64,000 bases of DNA from Myxococcales bacterium. Lineage in GTDB: Bacteria > Myxococcota_A > Bradymonadia > UBA7976 > UBA1532. The stretch lies in the NCBI GenBank assembly GCA_020633465.1, contig JACKDN010000009.1, forward strand, positions 256,473 to 320,472, in the 5' to 3' direction. Both the position numbers and the translations under genes were made by a program. Shown piece after piece: positions 36,797 through 47,500 of this stretch (positions are counted from its first letter, which is position 1; the number at the start of each line of letters is the position of its first letter). The notes beneath the pieces were generated by a model. It searched no databases. It saw only the letters and a list, made by a program, of their open reading frames with translations, and had not been told where the DNA came from.

Positions 36797-36811
36797 ACCC
36801 GGTCGCGCAGG

Positions 36812-37366
36812 TCAGCCCCAGCCGCGCAGCTTCGACTCCTTGTCGCGGTACATGTTGATCGCGTCCTTGACGATCTGCACCGCCTCGGCGCGCCCGAGGA
36901 AGCCCTCGACGGCGACGGCCTTGTGCTCGAGCACCTTGTAGTCCTCGAAGAAGCGCTTGATCTCGCGGAAGGTGTGCTTGGGCAGCTGGCTGATGTCGTC
37001 GTAGTCGGCGAAGGCCGGGTCGTTGACGTGCACCGCGATGATCTTGTCGTCGGCGTCGCCCTCGTCGGCCATGTGCATCACGCCGATGGCGCGGGCCTGC
37101 ATCATCGAGAGGGGCTGCACCGGCTCGTTGCCCAGCACCAGCACGTCGAGGGGGTCGTTGTCGGGGCAGTAGGTGCGGGGCAGGAAGCCGTAGTTCGCCG
37201 GGTAGATGACCGACGAGTAGAGCATGCGGTCGACGCGGAGCAGGCCCGACGGCTTGTCGAGCTCGTACTTCACCTTCGACCCCTTCGGGATCTCGATGAC
37301 GACGTTGAAGGCCTTGTCGGCGTCGTCGAGGTTGTTGGGCAGATCGTGCCAGGGGTGCGCGGCCAT
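36812..37366 (-). CDS. ppa: Inorganic pyrophosphatase (soluble, family I)
   Basis: A 184-residue metal-dependent enzyme hydrolysing pyrophosphate and so driving biosynthesis. Family I hallmarks: EIPKGSKVKYELDKPSG, VIYPANYGFLPRTYC, the signature DNDPLDVLV with its catalytic Asp set, and DKIIAVHVNDP. The ATG at 37366 has AAGGAG about seven bases upstream. The frame remains open far upstream of its stop, but that is shadow. A TAAGGT hexamer on the minus strand (37404-37399) is a possible -10. It is a housekeeping gene, divergent from the frameshifted lipoprotein. Confidence 0.97.
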   Translation of the reverse strand: MAAHPWHDLPNNLDDADKAFNVVIEIPKGSKVKYELDKPSGLLRVDRMLYSSVIYPANYGFLPRTYCPDNDPLDVLVLGNEPVQPLSMMQARAIGVMHMADEGDADDKIIAVHVNDPAFADYDDISQLPKHTFREIKRFFEDYKVLEHKAVAVEGFLGRAEAVQIVKDAINMYRDKESKLRGWG

Positions 37367-37484
37367 GGCGCGGCTCCTTGGTGCCGTGAAGGGCGCGGAC
37401 CTTAGCCGATCCGGCGGGCGCGGCGCCACCGGGCGGCCGATCCGCCGGGGGCCCTGTCGCGTAGCATGCGGGGGCGAGGGGGGG

Positions 37485-38521
37485 ATGGTGCGCTTCAGTC
37501 GATGGTGCTTGGGGGCGACCGTGGCGCTGGGCCTCGGGTGCGACGACGCGGGATCCGCGGGCTCGGCGGACGTCGGGGGCGCGCTCGACGCGCGCGCGCC
37601 GGACGCGATGCCGGCCGATCTCGGCGATCGGGACGACGCGTCGCCGGGGCGGCGCGACGGCGGACACGCGCCGCCGGACGCCGGACGCGACGCCTCGGAG
37701 GCCGAGGTGGACGCGGCCTCCGGGGCGGCCGACGCCGCGTCCGCGATGGACGCCGCTCGGGCGCACGACGCCGCGGCGCCGAGGGACGCGGCGCCCTGGC
37801 TGGACGCCGACGCCCGGATGGCCGACGCAGCGGCGCCCCTCGTCGACGCCGCCGACGCCGCCACCCGGAGGGCGGACGCAGGGGCGCCGGTCGTCGACGC
37901 GGCGGCCGCCGACGCCGCCGCGCAGGTCGTCGACGCGGCGGCCGCGGCCGACGCCGCGCCCGCATTGGATCGGGGGCCGGCCGACGCCAGCGCGCGGCAG
38001 GACGCAGCGCCCCCGGCGGGGACGGGTCGGTGGCGATCGGCGGCGACGCCGCGGCCGACGCCGCCGCCGACTCGGGGCCCGACGCGACGCCGGACGCCGC
38101 GCCGGACGCCGCCGCCACGCCGGACGCCGCGCCGATCGTGTGCGCCCCGGTCGACGACCTCGTCGACGATCGCGACGGCGACTGCGACGGCCAGATCGAC
38201 GAGGGCCTGCCCTATCGCGCCGAGCAGGTGCAGGCGCTGTTCGATCGCCAGTGTCTGGGCTGCCACGTCGGGCCCGGCGCCTCGAGCGATCTGCGCCTGG
38301 CCGGCGACTTCCGCGACCAGACCGTCGGCGTCCTGTCGCTGCAGAGCCTTCAGCCGCTGATCGCCCCGGGGGATCACGAGGCCAGCTATCTGTGGCACAA
38401 GCTGGCCGGGACGGCCGCGCGGCTGAACGGCGGGGGTGACCGGATGCCGGTGGGTGGGCCCTATTGGGACGCCTACATGCTCGATCGCCTGGCGCGCTTC
38501 ATCGACGCCCTGCCCCGCTGA
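37485..38521 (+). pseudogene. Frameshifted lipoprotein with Asp-Ala-rich linker and CxxCH heme-like motif
   Basis: Two frames together make one protein of about 345 residues. The first frame (from ATG 37485) encodes a lipoprotein leader ending LGLGC and a long Asp-Ala-rich linker. From about 38035 the same linker style continues in the -1 frame, then runs into a CDGQIDEG metal-binding-like piece, CLGCH (CxxCH, a possible covalent heme site) and a C-terminal helical domain ending at 38521. The junction lies near a run of five C at 38010-38014; one extra C would restore a single frame. It may be a true mutation, phase variation, programmed frameshifting or a sequencing error. The family is unknown; surface cytochrome-like lipoproteins of this style occur in myxobacteria. 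Confidence 0.65.
37690..38130 (+). repeat. Low-complexity Asp-Ala (GACGCC/GACGCG) coding tract
   Basis: Irregular repeats of GACGCC, GACGCG and GCCGAC code for DAA/ADAA residues in a linker after the lipobox. Such tracts slip easily and the frameshift of the host gene lies within this tract. Confidence 0.6.
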
Positions 38522-38526
38522 TCCGG

Positions 38527-41500
38527 TCAGCGGCGGTCCGGCACGTCGACGCGCAGGAAGAAGCGGCCGTCGGCCTGCGGATCGGCGCCGTCGACCACCA
38601 CGTACACCGTCTCGCCGGCCTGCAGGTCGAGGGACAGCCGCGAGCTCTGGTCGCGGTCGTCGTCGTTGCAGGTCACCTCGGCCGAGGTGATCGGATCGCA
38701 GCCGTCCCGGACGCTGAGCACCGTGTCGAAGCGCGTGCCGGCCGTCGAGAGGGTGTAGCGGCCGTCGCGGGGCGCGGTGAGCCCGACGACGACGTCCGCG
38801 CTGCCCGCGGTGCCCCGCGCGCAGGCGCTGACGAAGTCGTCGCCCATGCCCACGGTCGTCTCTTCCAGCACGAAGCCGCCGCCGCCATCGGGCTGAGCGA
38901 GGTCGAAGTAGGCGGGCGTGCGCTCGGCGCAGTCCTCGGCGCAGGGGCCGCACAGGGGCGGCTGGCCTTCCGCCTCGGCGCCGGCCAGGGGCGGGTTCCA
39001 GACGCCCGGGCAGTTGTCCTCGGCGTCGGGCACCCCATCGGCGTCGGCGTCGTCGGCGCCCTCGCCCAACGGCGCCATGCTGTCGACGCGCACGTGGCTG
39101 ACGTCGGGCGCGCGGCCCGGGCGCACCTTGATGCGGTGCACCCGGCCGTCGACCGCGCCCACCTGCGGATCGGTGTTGGGCGCCTGGAAGTAGACCCAGA
39201 ACTCGCCGTTGTCGATCGGCTCGACGTCCAGGCCGTAGCGGATGAACGACCGCCCGGGCACGTCGGCGAGGGTGACGGCGGTGTGGGCGGCCCCGTCGAG
39301 CGGGCGCTGGTACAGCACCCGGTGGCGGTAGTTGCCGTCGAGGCCGCGGCTGGACTCGCTGTAGAACAGGTGAATCGCGCCGTCGGCGCCGCGCCGCAGC
39401 CGGATGCCGTCGGTGTTCAGCTCGAAGCGCCCGGTCACCAGCGAGGGCGCGCCGCCGAAGGGGCCGAAGTAGACGCGCGTGTCGGCGTAGTACGCGACGT
39501 ACAGCTTGCCGTCGGCGCCCTCGGCGGCGTCGAGCAGGTTCACCGGATCGTCGTCGACCGTCCAGGTGCGCGTCGTCGGGGCGTCGATGTCGCTCAGGTC
39601 GACGTCGACGATGCGGCCGCGCAGATCGCTGCCCGGCGCCGACGTGATGGTGCTGTAGAGCACGTGCGGATCGCCGTCGACCAGCACGGTCAGCACCGAC
39701 CGTCCGACGGTCTCGGTGCCACCCACGTCGGCGCGCGCGTACACCCGCTTCACGGTCGAGATGCCGGGCCGCCGGCGCCAGTACACGAGCTCCTTGGTGG
39801 CGTCGCGGATCCAGGCGGTGTGCAGGTTGCCCCCGCTCTCGACCAGCCGCAGCTCGGAGCGCGCCGCGAAGTTGCCGCCGTAGAAGGTGGTGTCGGCCTC
39901 GAGCAGCTCGGGCGGGTCGTTCACCGTGAAGGGGTGCATCTCCTTGAGGTACAGCGAGCCGGCGTTGCCGGTGACGTAGAGGACGTAGGCGTAGGCCGTC
40001 GGGCTCCCGCGGTCCACGAGGGCCAGCGCCAGGCCGCCGCCGACGTTGTCGCCCCCGGTGGCGGGGCCGTCGAAGGGCTGGTCGGCCGAGAGGTTGTTGC
40101 TCCGCAGGTACAGGTTGTAGAGGGCGTCGCGGTAGGCCATGAAGTAGCCCCCGGTGCCGCCGACCCTGGCCGCGAGGCTGTCGCCGCGGTAGACGCCTTG
40201 GGGCGACAGGGCGACGTCCTGCTCGGCCGCGGCGTCCTCGAGCACCCGATCGAGCGTGAACACCGTCAGCCCATGGGGCTCGTCGTCGACGAAGATGCGT
40301 GGGCGGTCGAAGGTGTCCGTCGCCACGGCGAGATGCGGGGCGTCGAGGGTCTCGGATCGGAAGCGGCCGATCACCACGCCGTCGTCCATGAAGCCCTGAG
40401 AGTCGTCGTTCTGCTCGAAGCGGACGAGGAAGTCGGTGCCCTGCTGGTCGGTGGCGGCGATGACCACATAGCGGCCGTCGGGCAGGCGCACCAGCTGCGG
40501 CGCATAGACGTTGGCGACCGGCTGACCCACGGTCTGCGCGGTGAGCAGCGTGGGGTTGCGCATGGTGGCGAAGTGCAGCGTGGTGCCGTTGACCGCGTGC
40601 TCCTCGCGCCAGGTCAGCCTCGTGGTGCCGCTGTGCTCGTCGATGTCGATGATGCCGCGGCGGTCGGCGTCGAGCAGGGGGAAGGGGCCGGTCAGCGCGG
40701 TCTTCTCGGCGTTGCGCCCGATCTGCAGGTTGTGGTGCACCACCCGGCCCTGCCCCGCGCCGGGGCGGTCGACGTAGATGGCGCCGACGTTGCCCTGGAT
40801 GGCGACGAGGTGCACGTCGCGCCCGGCGTAGTCGCTCGCGTCGACCGTGGCGAACTGCGGTGCGCCGGCGCGCTGCCAGACGCCGTAGCGCAGCTCCCGC
40901 TGCACCGGGTGGTAGTAGGCGATGTGCAGGTCGCCGCCGGCGTCGTACAGGGCGTCGGCGTAGATGCGGGCGCTGATGCAGCCGGGCTCGGCGCAGATCT
41001 GGCCCAGGTCGCGCACCACCGGGGCGGCGGGATCGCCCAGGTCGACCAGCGCCGCCGTGCCGTTGCGCACGTCGTAGGTCACCACCTGGGGCGCGCCGTC
41101 GCGGAGCATCAGGTCGAGCACCACGTTGGCGGCGGGATCGGCCACGAGCCACGTGCGGCTCTCGCCGTCGGGATCGTAGACGGTGTAGGTCAGGCGCTCG
41201 GCGCCGCGCTCGATGGACGCGACGTGGATGCGCCCGTCCTCGTCGCCCAAGGCCTTCACGTACGAGCCCGAGTCGTAGGCGTGCTCGATGGGCTGGCGCG
41301 CCACGCCGAAGCCGCGCACGGTCGACGCCCACATCACGCTGCGATCGTCGTTGGCCACCTGCATCTGGAAGGCCTCGACGGGCAGGATGTCGCCGCCGGG
41401 CAGCGGGGGCAGCACGAACTGGCCGATGCCGAGGGGCGCGGCGATCTCCTCGAGCACCGTGCCGTCGCCGTCGAGCTGCTGGTAGGTGGCGCGGTCGACG

Positions 41501-44500
41501 ATGAACGCGCCCTCGGGCAGGCGCCACTGCACCCGGCGATCCTCGCCGCCGTGCAGGTAGGAGAAGGTCGGCGGGTTCATCGGCGTGCCGGCGCTGAGGG
41601 GCACCGAGAAGGCCGAGCTGTTGCCCAGATCGTCCACCGCGCGCACGCGGTACAGGTGGCTGATGCCGGGCACCACCGTGCGATCCTCCACCAGCACGAC
41701 CTCGCCGGGCGCCACCGGGTACCGCAGGCAGTCGGCGGTCTCGGCGCCGCAGGTCGTGTCCTGGACGGGGCAGGCCAACAGCGGCGCGTTTGCCTCGTCG
41801 TCGGCCACCGCGGGGTGCAGCCGCACGGGCGTCCAGGCGGCGTTCTGGGCGTCGGGCAGCGAGCGCTCGATCACGTAGTAGGCCAGATCGGGATCGGCGG
41901 GCGGCGTGATCTCGAGGCGGATCTTGCGCGGCGAGATGTAGTGGCGGCGCAGGCCCGGGACGCCCGGGCCCTGCTGATCGACCTCGACCTCGAGCTGCAC
42001 ACCGACGGCCTGGGGATCGGAGGCGTTGCCCGCCGGATCGCGCATCTGCACGTAGATGCGGCGCAGGCCGCTGACCGGGGGCAGCTGCAGGGGCGTGTCC
42101 TGGTCGTAGACGCGGAAGGGCACGCCCTCGAAGTTCGGCGACAGCGCCACGCGGCTCTCGAGGCGGCAGCTGCGCGGGTCCGGGCAGTCGGGATCCCCGG
42201 CGGCGGCGGTGACGCGCACCGTGACCAGGGGCTCGTTGATGCGCGGCGGATCGCCCTGCAGCAGCGCGCCGTCCTGCAGCAGCGCGACGTCGAAGCTGGG
42301 CGGCGCCCGATCGAGCCGCACGGGTACGGTGGCCGTGCTGGTGTTGCCCGCGTCGTCGCTGAGGGTGATGGCGATCTGCTTGTCGCCGTCCGCGCCCAGC
42401 AGGGTCAGGGGCAGCTGCAGCGGGAAGTCGGCGGGCGTGCGCTGCACGGGCGTGATGTCACCGCTCAGCGCGTACTGCGTGGCGCGGTCGGCCTCGATGG
42501 CGAGCACCACGTCGACGTCGTTGACGATCGGTCCCTCCTGCAGCGAGGCCGTGATGCGGCCGGGCGGCTCGAGATCGTTGACGACGACGGCGGTGACCGT
42601 CGACGACTCGTTGCCGGCGTCGTCGACCAGGTGGACGCCGATGAGCGCCGTCTGCACCGAGCCGTCGCGCGCCGGGATGGCGATGTCGCGCAGGGTGCAC
42701 GCGGGCGGACCGGCGTTGAGATCGACCGTGCACCGCTCGCCGCTGGCCGCGTGGTAGGCGGTGAGGGGCTCGGCGGCGCCGTTGACCTGCACGCGCACGT
42801 CGACCAGGCGCACGTTGTCCTCGCCGGGCAGCCGCACGGTGGCGCCGGGCGCCAGGGGCTGCCCCTCGTCGTCGAGCACGTCGACCGCGGTGGGAGCCTG
42901 GGCCTGGCGGTCGAGCTGGAAGGTGACCGCGGGCAGCGGCTCGACGTGACCCGCCGCGTCGCGCACCTCGCCGCGCACCGTGCGGTCGCCGTCGGCGCCC
43001 TCGCGCAGCGCCACCAGGTGCCGATGCGGCGTCGCGTCGAGGGGCAGGAACGCGCCCAGCGGGGTCGACTCGTCGGCGACGCGGTAGCTCAGGGGCGAGC
43101 CGTCGGGATCGGCGGCGTCCACCAGCACCGTCACCGTCGTGCTGGCGGTGCGCGTCCGGCCTTGCAAGGCGACCAGCGGCTGCACCACGGGCGTGGCGCC
43201 GTCGACGTGAAGCACCAGCGTCGTGGGATCGCTGCGGTTGCCGGCGCCGTCCACCACGCGGAAGCGGAAGGTGTGCTCGCCGGCGACGTCCAGGACGCGC
43301 TCGACGCGCGGCGCGTAGGGCACCGTCGGCTGGGGCGCGCCGTCCTGCTCGACCTCGATGCTGACGAGGCCGGTGCCCGGCGCGGCGTCGAAGGCGAGCA
43401 CCTCGAGCGCCGCCGCGGTGTTGCGCGCCACGTAGCCCACGTCGGCGCCCGGGGCCGGGATGTGGTTGACGCCGGCGATCTCGGGCGGGGCGCGGTCGAT
43501 CGTGAAGCGGGCCTCGAAGGGCGCGCTGCGGTTGCCGACGGCGTCCACCAGCTCGACCGCCAGCCCGACGATGCCGGTCTGCGCGGCCAGATCGACGCCG
43601 GCCAGCGTGCAGCGCGGCGGCGCCAGGCCCAGGTTGATGGCGCAGGTGAGATCCGGGCGGCCCACCAGGCGCGCGGTGGTCGGCTCGCCCGCGCCCTGGG
43701 CCTGCACCTCGATGTCGACGGCGCGCGCGTTGGTCAGCCCGCCGGGGGGCACCACCGTCTGCCCGTCGCGCACCACCAGCCCGCTGGGGGGCGGCGCCTC
43801 GCGGTCGACCTGGAAGGTCACCTGGTTGAGCGCCACCGTGCGGCCGGCCGCGTCGCGCACCTCGCCGACGACGGTGCGCTCGCCGTCGTCGCCGCCGTGC
43901 AGCGCGACGTCCACGGTGGCCACGCCGCCCGCCAGGGGCAGGAAGGGGCCGGCCGGGGCTTCGGCGTCGCGCACGCGGAACCAGAGCGGGGCGCCGTCGG
44001 GATCGGTCGCCGACACGCGCACGCGCCCGGACAGGCCGGGCACGCGGGCCGGCCCCGCCAGCGCCAGGGCGACGTCCTCGGGCGGCGCGGCGTCGGCGTG
44101 CACGACCACGGGCTGCGGGGCGGTGACGCTGTTGCCGGCGCCGTCGACGACCGTGATCGTCAGCGGCCAGTCGCCCGCCTCGGGCAGGGGCACCTGCACG
44201 CGGGCCGAGTAGGGCAGCTGGATGGGGGCCATGCCGGGGGCGCTGACGCGCACGAAGGCGAGGCCGCTGGCCGGGGCGGGATCGGCGGCGTAGACCTCGA
44301 CGAGGGCCGGATCGGGCAGGGCCACCCACCCGGGCTCGGCCCCGACGGCCGGGCGGTCGGTCACCGCGGTCAGGTCGGGCGGCGTCTCGTCGAGCAGCAC
44401 CGTGGCGCTCAGCGTGGGGCTGACCGCGGCCAGCACGTCGTTGGACGGATCGTCGTCGGTGAAGGCCGCGTTGGCGACCTCGGCGAAGATGCGGTGGGTG

Positions 44501-47500
44501 CCGTCCCGCGGCAGCATCAGCTGCACCGCGCCGTCGGCGGGCAGCGGCCGGAAGGCGGGCGCCTGCTGGCCGCCGTGCCACACGCGGCCGAAGGTGTTGT
44601 CCTCGTCGGCGGTCAGCGTGACGATCAGCGGGTTGCGGGTCACCGGCGGCGCGTCCAGGCCGTTGCGGCGCGGGGCGAGGGTGCCGCTGGCCTGGGCGAG
44701 CGCCTCGGCGAGCACCGCGATCGGCTCGGCCAGCACCTCGGTGCGATAGCCCGGCGCCGCGGCGGTCACCTCGTAGCGCCCGACGGGCAGGCCATCGAGG
44801 CGGTAGCGATCGTTGGCCGGATCGGTCACCGCCACCCAGGTGAAGTTCTGCAGCGCTGCCTCGCCGGGCGCGCCGCGCACCAGCACGGTGACGCCGCCGG
44901 TCTGGGCGCCGTCCGCGCGGGGGAACGCGCCGGTCAGGCCGCCGCGCAGCAGGTCGACGGTGCGGTTGCCGAGCCCCGTGTTCAGCCCCGGCGCCACCGC
45001 CACCTGCTCGCTGTGCGGCGCGCGGCCGGGCGCGGTGATGCGCAGCGTGTACGCCCCGCCGCGCAGGCCGCCGATGACGAAGGCGCCGTCGTCGACCGTG
45101 GTGACCTCGCCGCGCAGGGCCTCGCCGTCGGGCGTGATCTCGTAGACCGCCACCTGGGCGCCGCCGAGGGGCGCGGCCGCGCCCTGGGGGGGCAGGCCCA
45201 GCACGACGCCGCTGACGCTGCCCGGATCGATGGCCAGGATCACGTTGCCGGGGCCGGGGGCCGTCTCGCCCTCGGCCACGCGGATGACCTCGGCGGGCAC
45301 GACGGTGCGGTAGCCCTCGCGGCTGAAGCGCAGGGTGTAGTCGCTCTCGACCACCTGCAGGCGGTAGGCGCCGGTGCGCGTGGTCAGCGCGGCGAACCCG
45401 CCGGCGCTCGACTCGACGCGGATGCCGCCGTGATCGCACTCGCCGTCGCACTCGAGGCGCGCGACGCCCTGGATGTAGCTGGGCTGGGCGTCGGGGCTGC
45501 CCAGCTCGGGCACCAACGAGACGCGGCCGATGAAGACGCTCTGCCCGACGCCGACGGTGGCGGCCGAGAAGCGCTCGCGGAAGCCCTGGCGGGCGAAGGT
45601 GACGCCGTAGCTGCCCGGCGCGACGTTCTCGAAGACGAAGCGGCCCTCGCCGTCGGGCGAGACGGTCCGCTCGGGGGCGGGCGCGCCGTCGGGCACCTCG
45701 AGCTCGGCCTCGATGAGGGTGACGACCACGTCCTCGACCCACGACGGGTCGAAGCCGCCGTCGGCGGTGGGCTGCAGCTCGACGAAGCCGTGCACGCGCC
45801 CGGGCTGCGCAGTGAGGACCACCACCTCGTCGAGCTCGAACATCGCGTCGGGCCCCAGGCCAGCCAGGCCCTCGAGGCGCGCGCTGTTGTAGCCGTCGGC
45901 GGTGAACACCAGGTCGTAGCCCTCGGCGCTGACCGGCACGACCAGCTCGAAGCGACCCTCGGCGTTGGTGGTGGTGGTGTTCGGCGCGCCGACCAGATCG
46001 ACGCGGATGCCGCCGTGGCCCTGGCGGCCCTGGCGCTGGGCGACGCCGCTGATGGTGGCGGTCTGCGGGACCGGCTGCAGCTCGACCGAGCCCACGTCGA
46101 CGGAGGCCTCGGGCGTGACCGTCACCGGGCGCTCGTAGGGCACGAAGCGATCGCGGGTGATGCGCAGCGTGTAGTCGCCGGGGGGCACGTCGGGGAAGAG
46201 GAAGGTGCCGTCCTCGCGGCGGGGGTTGGTGGTGGCGTCGACCGTCTCGGGGTCGTCGTCGGCCAGGGTGACCTCGACCTGCGGCAGGCTGTCGGCCTCG
46301 CCGAAGGGCAGCACGACGCCGCCCTGCACGCGGCCGGGCAGGGCGACGAGCACCACCGGATCGGCCAGCGGGACGCTGGCGCCGGGGCCGACGATGAGGC
46401 GCTCGGTCACGGCGGGGCCGTAGCCCGGGCGGCTCAGGCGCAGGGTGTAGGCGCCCTCGGGCACGCGAAGAGTGAAGCTGCCGTCGGGCTCGGTCTCGGT
46501 CAGGTAGGGCTGGTTGACGGCCTTGACCAGGACACCGCCGTGCGCGTCGTCGGCGCGGCCTTGCAGGCGGGCGACGCCGGTGATGCTGCCGGGCGCCTGG
46601 TCGACGTTCGAGAAAAGGGTGATCAGCGCCAGGTCGTCGGTGCCGCCCGGCGCGACGTCGGCGCGGCGGACCTCGTCGAAGAAGCCCATGGCGGTGACGC
46701 GCACTTCGTACTCGCCGGGGGGCACGTCGGCGAAGACGAAGGCGCCATCGGCGCTGGGGTTCGTGCGCTGCAGCGCCTCGCCGTCGCCCTCCCCGGCGAA
46801 CAGCGCCACGTCGGCGGCCATCAGCTGCGCCGGATCCTCGAAGCCGGGCTGCAGGCGCACGCGCCCCTGGACGCGGCCGGGCTGGCCGTTCAGGACGATG
46901 GGCTCGGGCAGGGTGAGCTCGGGCGTGTCGGGCTGGACGACGACGCTGACCGTCTGCAGCCCGTAGCCCGGGAAGCTGACCGCCACCGTGCGCTCGCCCG
47001 GCGGCGCCTGCACGCGGAAGGTGCCGTCGCGCGCGGTGAGCGCGTTGTAGGGCGTCTCCTGCACCTCGACGTAGATGCCCTGGTGCCCGCCCTGCGGCGC
47101 GCCCTCGAGCTGGGCGACGCCGACGACGAACAGCGCGTCGGGATCCTCGGTGCCCGGGGCCTCGAGCGCGATGGGCGGCAGCCGCGTGGTCTCGCCGCGG
47201 AACACCTGCACGGGGCGCTCGGCCACCACCAGGCCGGGCACGACCACCCGCACGAGGTAGGCGCCCGCGTTCACGGCCTCGAAGAGGAAGGTGCCCTCGG
47301 CGACGCCGCCCGTGAGCGCGATCTCGCCCGCCCCGTCCACGAGGTCGACGCGCCCCTCGGCCAGGTTCGAAGCGCCGAAGCCGTCGGGCAGGGTGACCGT
47401 GCCCTCGAGGCGCGCCTGGGCCTGCTGCGAGACCGGCGTGGCGGGGTCGAACGGGTTGGTGGCCGGCACGTCTTCGCAGCCCGCGAGGGCGGCGAGGACG

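Noticed and set aside
36812..41527. Open frame extending ppa upstream by more than 1300 codons
   Set aside because: Everything beyond the ATG at 37366 is Arg/Pro/Ala-rich shadow of genes on the other frame; the enzyme's normal length is 184 residues.
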